Source: Cycas panzhihuaensis (taxonomy: Eukaryota; Cycadophyta). Taken from it: DNA of 64,000 nucleotides. This document shows, one piece after another, positions 12,060 to 21,896 of this stretch. Made by a program: the position numbers and the translations under genes. Where the stretch lies: the NCBI GenBank assembly GCA_023213395.1, contig CM041465.1, forward strand, positions 189,293,741-189,357,740, in the 5' to 3' direction. A model generated the notes under the pieces. That model saw only the letters and a list, made by a program, of their open reading frames with translations. It did not search any database and was not told the DNA's origin. Numbering within the stretch: the first letter of the stretch is position 1; each line of letters opens with the position of its first letter.

Positions 12060-13010
12060 GCTTGTTAGTGATTTTTCTTAAGATTTGTTATGTAACGAGC
12101 AAGAATGTTGATAGAGTGTGTAATATTAAGTCTTGTATTAATAGTATAGATGAGACTACTTACAAGTTGCCTATAACATATTATGTTTACCTCTCGATCA
12201 TCACCATCAACTGCCAATTTGATATTGGGTTCTATTAGAATGGCTATAGTTCGAACATCTTCCAATTAAAATTTTTTTAGAGGATCCGTGATGTACTTTT
12301 CTTAAGAAAGAAAGATTTTTACTATTTCCAGGTGACTTTAATTACCAAGTAGTATTTTATCAACTCAAGGTTAGACAATTCGAATGTTTTAGCTAAGTCC
12401 TTCTTTAGTTGCCTGATTTCATGTTTACTATTCCCTGTTATAAGTATATCATCTACAAAAATTAAGAGATAAGTGACTTTATCTTTTTGGCATTTGATGA
12501 ATACTATTATGTGAACATCTTGGTAGTCACAAACCTCATATCTAAGTTGCCTCATTCTTTCTGGCAACTTGGTGAGCCAAGCATGAAGTGCTTATTTAAG
12601 GTTGTACAAGGACTTTTTGAGCCTGCACACCTTATGCTCTTGACTAACAATCTTAAATCCTTCAAGCTGAGCCATCTAGATTTCTTTTTCAAGATCACCA
12701 TTGAGAAATACAATTTTTACATTAAGCTATTAGATCTTCTAGCCCTATTGAGATGTTAAGTTCATAAGAGTTCTAATTGTAGGCCACCTGGTCATAGGTG
12801 CAAAGACTTTAGTGTAGTCGATACCTTCCCTTTGTGTGAATCCCTTTGCTACCAACCTCAACTTGTATTTATTTTATGATGCCATTAGATATATATTTAT
12901 TTTTATATATCTATTTATTTTGAACTACCTTTCTTCTAAATGGTAGGTCGACGAGCTCCCATGTGTTATTTTTTATAAGAGATTGATACTCTTCATTTAT
13001 GACATTCCTC
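12060..13010 (-). pseudogene. Copia A reverse transcriptase, decayed
   Basis: The minus strand starts with a NEEYQSLIK-like segment near 12990. It then gives LRLVAKGFTQREGIDY (about 12830-12880), F-A-P and PTIRTLM, F-L-N-G-D-L (about 12690), LLIFVDDILITGN (about 12440-12470), a LSNLELIKYYL segment and YRQLVSSLIYTI (about 12150). The catalytic F-V-D-D is intact. Stops and frame changes break the reading. The two longest open pieces are 12322-12567 and 12065-12265. The 5' end of the domain joins directly to a gag-start remnant, which marks the internal deletion. Confidence 0.9.
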
Positions 13011-13025
13011 TAAGATGTGTGTTAT
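13010..13025 (-). other. Internal deletion junction of Copia A
   Basis: Reading minus, the sequence resembling the start of Copia B gag (about 23905-23985) passes within a few bases into sequence resembling the start of Copia B RT (about 26893). Roughly 2.9 kb holding gag, protease and integrase is therefore missing. The exact breakpoint needs an alignment. Confidence 0.7.
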
Positions 13026-13815
13026 TATTGTCACATGGATTACACGTGTAAGCTACAAATGAACTCTCTAAAAACCTTTATGCTTACCAGCATTTTTGAC
13101 TTCAATATATCATAGATATCAATTATCTTTCCCTTTTAAGATGTAGCTTACATTATGCTTAAATTAAGAAGACATGGTGAAAATGACAAAGTAGAAGAGG
13201 TAGTGAAGAAATAGTAAATAAAAATGCCATTGACACGTGTGGTTAATACACCTGGTGTAGCAAGGAGAAATATGATTTAATAGTAATCAATAATAATAGG
13301 CCATCAATACTTATGGAAAATACTTTTGAGACATTAGCATCTGATGATTTGTATAAATAGCAATATAAGGATCACAAAGATAAATGATGTGTCATGTGAT
13401 CATAAAATCAATATTACTCTAATGTAGAAGCTAACATGTAGGTGTACATAACTAAAGACCAAGCGTAATATAGGATGTGTGATCAAACTGAAACTTCTAT
13501 CTTAAGTCTAAAGTAAATAAGATATCGATGCCTAAGGGTGCTTCTAGTATACGATTAGGACCTTCACCTGTGATACCCACACTTGTGTTTGGTTATGAAA
13601 TCCAAGTCATAATGGATCTTAGGTACTCTTAATCCTCACCCAATTCACCAGAGAGTAGCTATATACCTCCTCTAAAGAGTTAAACGGTACATGCGTATCC
13701 TTTAATATTATTCAACTCTAATTTGGCAACCAAATGGCTTCAAAAATTAATCTTTTTCATCTCTAAAATTTTGCACACATAGAAAATATAGTAACATATA
13801 AAATGATATAATTTT
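13026..13815 (-). other. Copia A 5' leader, inner part
   Basis: Non-coding leader between the primer site and the gag start. Its minus strand matches parts of the Copia B leader, for example a TTAGAGGAGGTATATA segment and the following GGTGAATTGGGTGAGGA segment (Copia B about 23420-23465), plus the stretch next to the LINE that matches Copia B near 21995-22090. Confidence 0.75.
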
Positions 13816-14269
13816 ATGCTCTCTGGAAGCAGACGAAGGCGACTGTGGCAGCTAGGTCAGCGGAAACGAGGTCGCAGGGGGGGGGATGTCCCCCCAGAAG
13901 CGTTTATGCGATGGCGTGAGCTTTCTTTCAACTCTGGCATCTGTGAAGTGAGGCGTTTTCACCAGATCGTAGACTTGGTTTGGCGCACAGTGCAGGTTTG
14001 GATAGGAGCGGCGTGGTGGTCCTATGACGGCCTGGAGGGGATAGATGCTAAAAGGAAGGAGCCTCAGGGCCTTAGCTGTGACGCTGCTGCGTTAAGATTG
14101 ATGTGGGAGGCCTTCTCTCAAGTTTGGGACGAATTACTCAAGGGTTTTAGCGCTATAGGAGTCGAAGACGGATCTGGTGGCCGGTATGGTGTTTTGTAGA
14201 CCCGCGCTCTGTGATGAGATTTAATTGGCTTTTGTTTCAATTTGTGTAAGATTCTTGTTTGCTACCATT
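13816..14269 (+). promoter_or_regulatory. LINE-A 5' UTR, GC-rich
   Basis: Base composition changes abruptly from AT-rich Copia leader to GC-rich sequence at about 13816. L1-type 5' UTRs normally carry an internal promoter, so this region is the expected place for one, but no specific element was identified. A 127-codon open frame inside (13816-14199) is Arg/Gly/Trp-rich and is probably chance coding in GC-rich DNA. Confidence 0.55.
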
Positions 14270-15172
14270 ATGACATTGTCAGACCAGAACCAGACTCAGT
14301 TTTCTCCCTCGGGGAGATCCTATCTAGATGTTGTAAAAGCTGGGAATTATGAAGAGCAAGACATTATCCCGATCAAGATTGGTAATAGATATAAACTCAC
14401 CATTCCGAAAGAAGTAACCGAAAAAACTATTCAGTATTGGGAGTATAGCCTGGTGGGAAGGTTTACGGGTCCCAGGCCAGGCTTGGATGTTATAAGAGAG
14501 TGGATCAGAAACAAATGGAAGACCAGAAACCCTGTCCAAGTTATGGCACTGCCAAAAGGCTGCGTCCTTTTTAGATTTTTAAATCAAGAAGACATGATTC
14601 CCATCTTGTTAAAGTCCCATTGGATGTTTGGAAGGAAGGCTATGTCATTGGAGAAATGGCACCCTGACTTCGACCCGGGAACCCCTGTGGTGAAACAAGC
14701 CCCGGTGTGGGTCCAACTTCCTGGGCTCCCCTTGCATTTCTGGAACCCGGAGACGGTGAAAGGAGCAGCTAGATTGATTGGGCCTCTTTTAGCCTGGGAT
14801 TCAGCCACTAGGCATAGATCCAGATTGATGAATGCCAGATTTTGTGCTCTGGCAAAGTTAGATGGTGAATTCCCGACCGAGGTTGAAATTGAGTCGGATG
14901 GTAGATTTATCATCCAAGACCTATTTTATGAAACGGAGGGGTTCAGGTGCGCTAAATGCAAAAACAATGGACATCTTCCCTTTCAATGGCCAGGGGTTCT
15001 TCAGAGTGAGGATATTCAGGGGCCTGGAATGGCGAATGACAAAATCAGGGCACCTGAAAGTTCAGGTAAGGAGTTTTGTGGCACCGAGGAAGCTGTGGGG
15101 ACTCCATGCGAGTTGCCCGATGCTCTCGATCCATCCAGTAGCATGAAAAGTAGGTTCAAGCTGGCAAGATGA
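14270..15172 (+). pseudogene. LINE-A ORF1, N-terminal part (DUF4283-like + zinc knuckle)
   Basis: ORF1 proteins bind element RNA and form the ribonucleoprotein particle. I place the start at the ATG at 14270, although the frame is open upstream. Residues about 20-170 match the DUF4283-type domain of plant LINE ORF1 (SYLDVVKAG, VGRFTGPRPGL, LPKGCVLFRF, WMFGRKAMSLEKWHPDFDP, APVWVQLPGLPLHFWNPE). Near residue 225 is a zinc knuckle, C-A-K-C-x4-H, whose last Cys position reads Trp (LPFQWPG). The frame then runs into non-homologous sequence. The true C-terminal half continues in another frame from about 15169, so a frameshift lies between about 14990 and 15200. Confidence 0.88.
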
Positions 15173-15759
15173 CAGGCACTCGGGCCTCTCCATCAATCAG
15201 CTTGGAAGTTGGACATAGGAGTCAGGTGGCGTTGGAGTCTGGGAAGGCTGCTAGTTTGGTTTTGGATGGCTGTCAGGCCTTAGGCTCAGATCCGGTATCG
15301 GGACAGGATTCTGTGGTTCATAAAGATCTTCCTAAGGACCACAGGCAGGTCTTTGGTGTTCCTCCAGTCGGTGTGGATGGATCCGCTTTGGCAGGCATTG
15401 TCAAGAACATAAACTGGGATCTAGAGGATTATTTATCTGAGCCTGAGGATGGGAGTCTGAGAGAAGTGACTCAGGAGGTGCGCCAGATCGGTCTTGTGGC
15501 TGAAGGAGGAGCAGGATCTAAAGGGGAAGCAGAGAAAGGGGGAGGAGGGACTCGTAAATGGGTCTAAAAAATAACATAAGCGAGGAGGGCACCAGATTAT
15601 GGGTTGGAGAAGAAGGTGGGCAGACCCCCTAAGAAGGTTACGAGAGAGAAAGAAACTCAAGCACAAATAGACATGGGCCTTCAGAGTACTTTAAAAGAGG
15701 GTGGGGGGGCAGAAGGCCCCAACCTCGAGGCAGGAAAGGATGATGAGTGTTCTGGATGA
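15169..15759 (+). pseudogene. LINE-A ORF1, C-terminal part
   Basis: Continuation of ORF1 in a different frame. It is acidic and Ser/Gly-rich, and includes a DLEDYLSEPEDGS stretch (about 15418-15460) that corresponds to the FDP-EDTLS stretch of LINE-B and LINE-C. Two in-frame TAA codons (15565 and 15577) precede a conserved block VGRPPKKVTREKE at 15616-15654. From there the frame is open to TGA at 15757-15759. That stop overlaps the ORF2 start (ATGA at 15756-15759). The same block and overlap recur in the other LINEs here. Confidence 0.8.
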
Positions 15760-16420
15760 AAGTTCTATCATGGAACATTAGGGGGTTAAACGCCCCATCG
15801 AAGCAGAGTATGGTCAGAGAATTGAGGATCAGGTTAGAGCTTGATATTATTCTGTTGCAGGAAACCAAACTGGAACAGATAAGGGAGACAGAGGTTCTCA
15901 ATAAGGTGTGGAGAAGAGGCGAGAGGAAGACTAGTGCAGGTTTGGCGGGTTCTGGGGGATTGGCCTCTCTTTGGAACCCCAAGAGATGGAGAGGTTATGA
16001 GCTATGCAAGTCTGAGCACTTCATAACCATTGGTTTGGTCAGTCTCCTGACCAACAAGGAGTATTGGATCACAAACGTCTATGCCCCCACGTCGGTTGAA
16101 AGTAGAAGGAGATTATGGGAGAGCCTGGTGGAGCTCCATAAAGATTAGGCGGCTGAGTGGGTGGTGGGAGGGGACTTAAATTCTCCCATGAGCCCGGATG
16201 AGAAGAAAGGGGGGCAAGGTGGGTGGACCAGAAGTATGACTGATTTAGGTGTGTTTTTACAATCAAGGGGCTTGATGGATGTTCCCCTTAGAGGAGCCAG
16301 ATTCACCTGGTCGAATAAGAGACTAGGTCTTAACCATATTCAATGCAGGCTGGACAGGATGTTAACAAACTATGAATGGGCCTGTCATTTTGAAGGTGTT
16401 AGATTGGAAAGCTAGAAATT
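15756..16420 (+). pseudogene. LINE-A ORF2 endonuclease domain
   Basis: This is the AP-endonuclease-like nuclease that nicks target DNA for target-primed reverse transcription. The start is the ATG at 15756, because MKVLSWNIRGLN matches the usual start of the domain and the codon overlaps the ORF1 stop. Landmarks are WNIRGLN (metal-binding Asn), LLQETKL (catalytic Glu), TNVYAP, VVGGDLNSP (the G-D-x-N box), FTWSN, LDRML and SDHSPL with the terminal His. All catalytic motifs remain readable. In-frame TAG codons at about 16147 and 16413 break the frame. The second lies just before the FGSDHSP motif. Confidence 0.9.
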
Positions 16421-17194
16421 TGGGTCGGACCATTCGCCTCTTATTCTGGAGGGGTCCTCTCCAGCATCGACCAAAGGGGCTCCTTTTCGTTTTGAATTAA
16501 TGTGGCTGAAGCACTCGGACTTGAGGGATAGGATCCAAGATTGGTGGAGTGTCCAGGTCCAGGGTTGTGCCATGTATAGGTTTTCGAAGGAACTGAACTA
16601 GATCAAGCGTCAAATCAAGGTCTGGAATAGGGAGGTCTTCAGAAACATTTTTGAGAATAAGGGTGGTCTGATAGGGGAGCTCAAAGAAATTGAGGATAGG
16701 ATCCAGATCGAAGGCAGATCTCAGGATCTGGGCATCAAGGAACTTTCCACCTCCAGGAAACTTGAGGAGGTGTTGGAGAGGGAGGAGATCTTTTGGAAAC
16801 AGAAATCCAGAGAGCAGTGGTTGAGGGAGGGGGATAGAAACACCAAGTTTTTTCACTTATCTACGATGAGACATAGGACTCATAATAGGATTACCAAAAT
16901 CAGTAGTAGGAGTGGGGTGCTGTATGGGGCTAAGGACCAGATTGGTGGTATTGCGATGGAATATTTCAAGGATCTATTCACAGAGCCAGGATGCCAGGAC
17001 CCAGCCCTCAGGGCGGCCATGCTTCGTCATATTCCGAGTGTGATTTTGGAGGACCTTAATAAAAAATTGACTGATCCTTTTACTCAGGAGGAGGTAGAGA
17101 AGGCGGTATTCAAGATGGGGAGGGATAAGGCACACAGGTAGGATGGTTTCCCTCCGTGTTTTTCCAAGAGTTCGGGAGATAATCAAGGAGGACG
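16421..17194 (+). pseudogene. LINE-A ORF2 linker between endonuclease and RT
   Basis: Continues in the endonuclease frame through GCAMYRFSKEL, a charged helical region, EREEIFWKQKSREQWLREGD and NTKFFH. These are the standard plant L1 linker, with a W-x2-x-GDRNTKFFH motif near 16815-16860. It ends at FTQEEVEKAVF and M-GRDKA (about 17080-17130). The reading changes frame between about 17141 and 17195, before the RT proper. Confidence 0.85.
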
Positions 17195-18994
17195 ATGTTG
17201 GCGCTTAATGAATTTTGCTCAAAGCGCACAATTTTGAAGGAGTGGCAGCCACTTTTCCGCTCGATCCTGAAGAGAGAGGGGGTGGAAGTTATGGAAGACT
17301 TCAGACCTATAAGCCTATGCAATGTAAAATACAAGATACTGTCCAAAGTGCTAGCAAACTGTTTGAGGGAAACTTTACCGGGGGTTATTTCCCCTAACCA
17401 AGATGGTTTTGTGAGAGGTAGACAAATTACAGACGGTATTATAATTGTCCACGAAACCCTGCATTCTACGCTCCATCGTAAGGAGGCAGGTATGATAATT
17501 AAAACAGACATGTCAAAAGCCTATGACAGAGTGGCGTGGGACTGTCTACTAGATTGCCTCGAGGCGTTTGGTTTCGGGCAGGTGTGGAGAGATTGGATAA
17601 AATGTTGTGTATCTAATGTTTCTTTTTCGGTGCTGATTAATGGTAGGTCGACCCCTTTCTTTTGTGGGTCTAGGGGTTTGAGGCAAGGTGACCCCCTCTC
17701 CCCTTTCCTTTTCATTATCATGGCCGAAATGTTAGGTAGGGCTACTCTAGAGGCTCAGCGATTGGGAAGGCTAAATGGTTTGAGAGCCACCTCCAACCTG
17801 GATAATATTGTGCTCCATCAGTTCGTTGACGACAACATTTTTTTGTGTAGGGCCTCCTTGGAGGTCAGGGCTCTAAAATTGGGCCTGCAGGCTTATGAGA
17901 AGGCTACAAATCAGAAAATCAACCTGGACAAAAGCTCAGCTTTCTTTATTAATACCTCGAAGGGGCAGCAGAGAAGAATAAGTAGGATTTTGGCGATGGC
18001 CAGGGGCGTCCTCCCTGGCTCTTATCTCGGTATGCCTTTATTTGTGGGTAAGATGGGGCAGTCTCTGTGGGATCCCGTAGTGAGTAGATTCAATAAGAAG
18101 CTTGCGGGGTGGAAAGGGGCTCTTCTCAGCTGGGCAGGGAAAATTCAACTTGTAGTGGCTTCCCTGCAGAGTATCCCAGTTATCGATGACGCCTTTAAGA
18201 TGCCAAGCAAGGTTATTTCCACCTTGGAGGGGATCATGAAGAGATTTCTTTGGTCAGGTTCCAAAGAAAAAAGGAGATTCCATCTAGTGTCATGGGAGAG
18301 GGTTTGCAGACCTAAGTGGGCGGGGGGTCTCGGCGTCAGAAGATTGGGCTTCTTCAATGAAGCTCTTTTGGCTAAGATGGGGTGGAGACTCACCAAAGAG
18401 GCTGATGCGGTTTGGGGGAGAATTCTGGCTAGGAAGCATATGGGGGACAATCATTTTTTGCTGGAGGAGGGGCTCTGCTTGGAGGGCTCCCCGATTTGGA
18501 GGGCCATTAGGTCAGCAAGGTCTCTCCTGCGTGAAGGTGTGAGATGGAAGTTGGGGGATGGAGAAAGCATAAAGTTCTGGGAGGACAGATGGTGCGGGCA
18601 ATCCAAATTAGAGGAGCTTCCTAACATCGGTGATTTGCAGAGGGAATGCGTTACCCGTTATGGTATGATGGTAAAAGATTACTGGGTAGGGCAAGGCAAG
18701 GATAGGAGATGGAGATCCTTTGAGGACTTGGTTGGCTTTGCGGACAAGATTCAAAGAGTTAGGGAGATATTAAGGAACCAGTACATTCTGATGAGGTCTG
18801 GGCCTGATAAGCTGGTCTGGCCAGCCTCGGAGTCGGGCTCTTATTCGGTTAAAGAGGGTTATAATCTCAGGTTGAGCAGGGAAGGATGGGTCAGGAATGA
18901 TATGTTAGCTGGGGTTTGGAAGTTAGGAATTCTTCCAAAAATAGCTGTTTTTTGGTGGTGCCTCGGAACAAATTACTTACCCTGGATAATCTAG
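17195..18994 (+). pseudogene. LINE-A ORF2 reverse transcriptase, 599-codon open frame
   Basis: This is the longest open frame in the window. It reads RT blocks in order: DFRPISLCNVKYKILSKVLA, NQDGFVRGRQITDGI, TDMSKAYDRVAW (first catalytic Asp), GLRQGDPLSPFLFI, LHQFVDDNIFL (catalytic Asp pair at 17828-17833), GSYLGMPLF (thumb start) and KLAGWKGALLSWAGK. A tryptophan-rich connector follows (WERVCRPKWAGGLG, GDGESIKFWEDRWC). The active site is F-V-D-D-N instead of the more usual F-A-D-D-T of plant L1s. The frame ends by frameshift inside the zf-RVT region near 18990. Length and motif integrity suggest LINE-A was inserted later than LINE-B, C and D. Confidence 0.92.
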
Positions 18995-19182
18995 CAAAAA
19001 GGGGTTTCCAATTGGCTAGTAGGTGTTTGCTCTGCAAGAGGGACGTAGAAACTCTGGATCACCTCAGTATCCATTGCCCCTACTCGATGGGCATATGGAG
19101 TAATTTACAGTCGTATCGGGATGGCACAGGTTTCTTCAAATTCTCTTCCAGATTAGTGGAAAGCTTGGATTTTTCCCTTTAA
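18916..19182 (+). pseudogene. LINE-A ORF2 zf-RVT region
   Basis: Continues ORF2 in a shifted frame. After about 14 codons of overlap it reads LLTLDNLAKRGFQ, CLLCKRDVETLDHLSIHCPYS and IWSNL. The C-x2-C...H-x4-C arrangement is the zf-RVT domain usually found after the RT of plant LINEs. All four metal ligands are present. The domain is displaced only by the two flanking frameshifts. Confidence 0.85.
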
Positions 19183-19210
19183 AAGTAAAACCCTTAAAAG
19201 AATCTGGAGG

Positions 19211-19933
19211 ATGATATTACCGGTTGGCTCTTGGTACATTTGGAAAGAACGAAATAGGAGGATCTTTGAGGGAAGAGAGAAGGATTGTTGGTCCCTGCTA
19301 GGGGAGATTAGAAAAGGCATTTTAGAAATGGCTGAGGTGCCTAAAGGGGACAGGATTCCAGCGGGGGAAGAAGGTATCTTGAAAGATTGGGGTATTGTCC
19401 CCCAGAGGGGGACTAGGGAGAGGTACAGGGATGTTAAATGGCATCCTCCAGATTATCAGTGGGGAAAGGTGAACTTTGATGGAGCAGCCAAAGGAAACCC
19501 CGGAGAGGCGGGTGGTGGAGGTCTGTTTAGGGATCATGACGGTAACTTGAGTTGGGCCTTTGCGGAGTACATTGGAATTCATACGAACCAGAAGGCTGAG
19601 GTGCGGGCCATGATGAGAGTGATTTCCCTATTGATCGAGGAAGCAGTCCAGAAGGTGATCGTAGAGGGGGATTCTATGTATGTCATAAAATGCTTGAAAG
19701 GGGGAGCGGTACCGAGATGGGACAATATGGATATTTTCAGGGATGCCCAGGACATTTTGAGATCTATAGCTGATGTTCAGGTTCATCATACATATAGGGA
19801 AGGGAATAGGGTAGCCGATTGGTTGGCAAATTGGGCCGTGGTAAATAAGAGTACAAGGGTTTGGAAAGGGGATTACCCAGAGGAGTTACTGAGACTGGTC
19901 AGGGCTAAAGCACATATTGGTGAGGCTAATTGA
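19211..19933 (+). pseudogene. LINE-A ORF2 RNase H domain
   Basis: C-terminal RNase H typical of one branch of plant L1 elements. It starts with WYIWKERNRRIFEG, then reads VNFDGAAKGNPGEAG (first catalytic Asp), NQKAEVRAM (Glu), VIVEGDSMYVI (Asp) and EGNRVADWLAN (last acidic residue), and ends with TGA at about 19933. All catalytic residues are present and the frame is open for 240 codons in the RT frame. Only the zf-RVT segment is frameshifted relative to both. Confidence 0.92.
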
Positions 19934-20062
19934 GGAGGATGGGAGATAGGTATTGGGCTAGACCATGGGCCTGTCATGGTCAGATCTGCTAAGCCATGTG
20001 GTGTGATGTACAGGTTTTGGGGACCCAAATAAAACCCCTATAATATTATTTTTTACCATATC

Positions 20063-20082
20063 AAAAAAAATAATAATAATAA
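20063..20082 (+). repeat. A-rich tail of LINE-A
   Basis: A short A run followed by TAA units marks the 3' end of the LINE. LINE-B has a pure A run in the same place after a nearly identical terminal motif. Confidence 0.85.
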
Positions 20083-20175
20083 GGTTCTCAAATAAGCCCT
20101 TAACCTCACATGAATTGTAAGTGAGAGGTATTAATGGCTCTGTATAAGCCTAGTAGGGAAATGTGGTCAACAATA

Positions 20176-20187
20176 GCTCTGATACTG
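20176..20187 (-). other. Primer binding site of Copia A
   Basis: The minus strand reads CAGTATCAGAGC two bases inside the 5' LTR. It matches the initiator tRNA-Met site with a small change at the start. Confidence 0.8.
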
Positions 20188-20189
20188 GT

Positions 20190-20487
20190 TGTTAGGTGAA
20201 GGATCTAGTTGCCACAATCTACTACACTAAAGCAATGCCATATAATAAGAGTAAAATGGAGAGAGCAAGATTGGGTGCAAAAATAGAAGGTGAGAATTAT
20301 GAATCTCTCATTCACATTCAATCTTATATATCGGTGGATGTACATTAGGGTTTCTAAAAAAGTTTTCCACCTAAAGATATAATCTCAAAATTAAACTTAA
20401 ATGTAAATGAAATTATATTTAACTATATGACTTAACTAATTTAAGTTACCTTTAATTAATCTAATGACTTTAATCCATTAACATCCA
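20190..20487 (-). repeat. 5' LTR of Copia A
   Basis: Direct repeat of 10759-11057 with the same ends. It adjoins the primer site and is followed outward by TCACA. Confidence 0.88.
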
Positions 20488-21578
20488 TCACATATAATTT
20501 CTAAACTTTTTATTTTATAAATGTCTTCTCTAGAATACTAATCTATAAATAGTCATTACTATAATATTTTATTCTTCCACAATTTACATGTTCTTTAAGA
20601 TATAGATAAGAGATGTTATATAATATATGGTTCACCACTAGATCAATCATATTAAACTACCTTACTATGTGACTAATATGTCATATACCACATACCAAAT
20701 TAATAATAAAAGAGGGGACTCACTAAACCCTCATAGGAATGAAGACTCACTCAACCTAAATTTTTGCCAAAGTATAAAGGGGACTTAATCAACCTTAAAA
20801 GGAAAGGGGACTTACTCAACCTAAATTCCTTTATATAAATAGAACTAAAGTGTAAAGGACCCTCTTAACCCTACCTCAAAACTATAATTTATCACCACTA
20901 AAATAGTCTAATAAGATTGATACAATAACTTATACATGCATCAGGACATCAACTAATCAAGTCCCCTGTACAAGATGATGGTGGTCAGCAAGAGATATAA
21001 CCACTTTTAGATAATCTCCTCTAGAATTAAAATACCAAGTAATTGACTCATACCTAATCTAGATAAATAAAATTCAAAGATTAAAATATGGCCTAAGGTA
21101 ATTTGTATAGTTTTTTTCGTAAACTCTACAACTAATTTTTTGAAGAAATTTAACATCTATTCAAATAATTTTCTATAAAATAAAGAGTAGGATTTTCATT
21201 ACTTAGCTCAATATATATTTGTATTTAACTATAGATAATTTGTAAGAACATTATCATTAGCTCCAGGAGCCTCTCTTTTATCATATCTTATAAAATTAGA
21301 CACAATATCTGGATCTAAGTCCTCTAAAATCTCTTTGGTTACTCCCGCACTTTTGCCCAACTTCCACTTCCCAAAACCTATGCCTCTCCTCTCATTTTCT
21401 CTAATTACTAACTTATCCCTCACTATATTACCCTTAACTCTTCTTCCTTTTTAGTTGGAATGGGTATCTTATTAATGCCATTAAGGTACCATGGTATAAT
21501 TTGACCTATAATGACCATGATGATTTGTATAGTTATTTTTGTTAAAGTAATATCCATTGCCTTCATGTTTAATAAATA
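20488..21578. other. Spacer between Copia A and Copia B
   Basis: AT-rich, no recognisable gene. A 64-codon open frame on the minus strand (21229-21423), rich in charged residues, has a more protein-like composition than its surroundings, but I cannot assign it to any family. Confidence 0.4.
20714..20825. repeat. Short imperfect tandem repeat
   Basis: Four degenerate copies of a unit like GGGGACTTACTCAACCTAAA, starting near 20714, 20741, 20778 and 20805. Two of the three spacings are 27 bp. No function is suggested. Confidence 0.65.
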
Positions 21579-21583
21579 AGAAA
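21579..21583. repeat. Target-site duplication (left) of Copia B
   Basis: AGAAA directly left of the 5' LTR, repeated at 29100-29104 right of the 3' LTR. Confidence 0.88.
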
Positions 21584-21894
21584 TAAAAGAGTTTAATGTA
21601 TCAAGGTTATTTGTGTAGATTAATTAAGTGACCTTAGGATATATTATTAGTATTAATCTCATAGTGAAATACACTTTATATGCATTTAGATAGAATTTCA
21701 TATTTGTATCATTAGCTAAGAAAATCATAATCCTAATGCTCACCCTCAATAATAAAATATAAAATCTCAAGGAGGGAGTCATTATTCATTATCACCTCCA
21801 AGCTTGCTCTCATATCTTGTTTCATCTCTATTTCATTCTCCATTGCTATTGTGTATGTATGAGAGATTTATTCCCTAGATCCATTCTTTCTTCA
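21584..21894 (+). repeat. 5' LTR of Copia B
   Basis: Begins TAAAAGAG where the 3' copy begins TGAAAGAG, and ends CTTCA. It directly adjoins the AGAAA duplication and lies two bases before the primer site. Confidence 0.92.
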
Positions 21895-21896
21895 TG

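Larger units (their letters stand above)
13816..20082 (+). mobile_element. LINE-A: full-length L1-type non-LTR retrotransposon
   Basis: A 6.3-kb plus-strand LINE inserted in antisense into the leader of Copia A. The order is a GC-rich 5' UTR, ORF1 (DUF4283-like domain and zinc knuckle), ORF2 (endonuclease, RT, cysteine-rich zf-RVT, RNase H), a short 3' UTR ending TTTTTTACCATATC, and an A-rich tail (20063-20082). It is the best preserved LINE here, with an RT frame open for 599 codons. It still has frameshifts in ORF1 and ORF2, so it is inactive. I could not find a convincing target-site duplication. It is clearly GC-richer than its surroundings. Confidence 0.93.
10759..20487 (-). mobile_element. 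Copia A: internally deleted Ty1/Copia element, split by LINE-A
   Basis: Minus-strand element with LTRs at 10759-11057 and 20190-20487. The primer site at 20176-20187 is CAGTATCAGAGC, one change from the usual TGGTATCAGAGC core after the first bases. A purine tract adjoins the 3' LTR. A TCACA target duplication is likely: it lies at 20488-20492 on the right and at 10753-10757 on the left, with one extra base before the left LTR. Between the LTRs lie the leader (20083-20175 and about 13020-13815, separated by LINE-A), a few gag codons, then RT and RNase H. Gag, protease and integrase are missing. LTR and leader resemble Copia B in this window, so they belong to one family. Confidence 0.87.

Noticed and set aside
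13816-14199. 127-codon open frame at the start of LINE-A
   Set aside because: GC-rich DNA has few chance stops, the product is low-complexity (Arg/Gly/Trp), and the position is that of a LINE 5' UTR. There is no family match.
14584-14913. 109-codon frame antisense to LINE-A ORF1
   Set aside because: Shadow of the real ORF1 frame, no independent support.
15638-15982. 114-codon frame antisense to the LINE-A ORF1/ORF2 junction
   Set aside because: Shadow of the endonuclease coding strand.
17141-17195. Programmed frameshift between LINE-A linker and RT
   Set aside because: No slippery heptamer with downstream structure was seen, and LINE-B and LINE-C show no matching arrangement. Ordinary decay is simpler.
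21229-21423. 64-codon minus-strand frame with a protein-like composition
   Set aside because: I could not connect it to any family or to adjoining exons. Mentioned only as part of the spacer.
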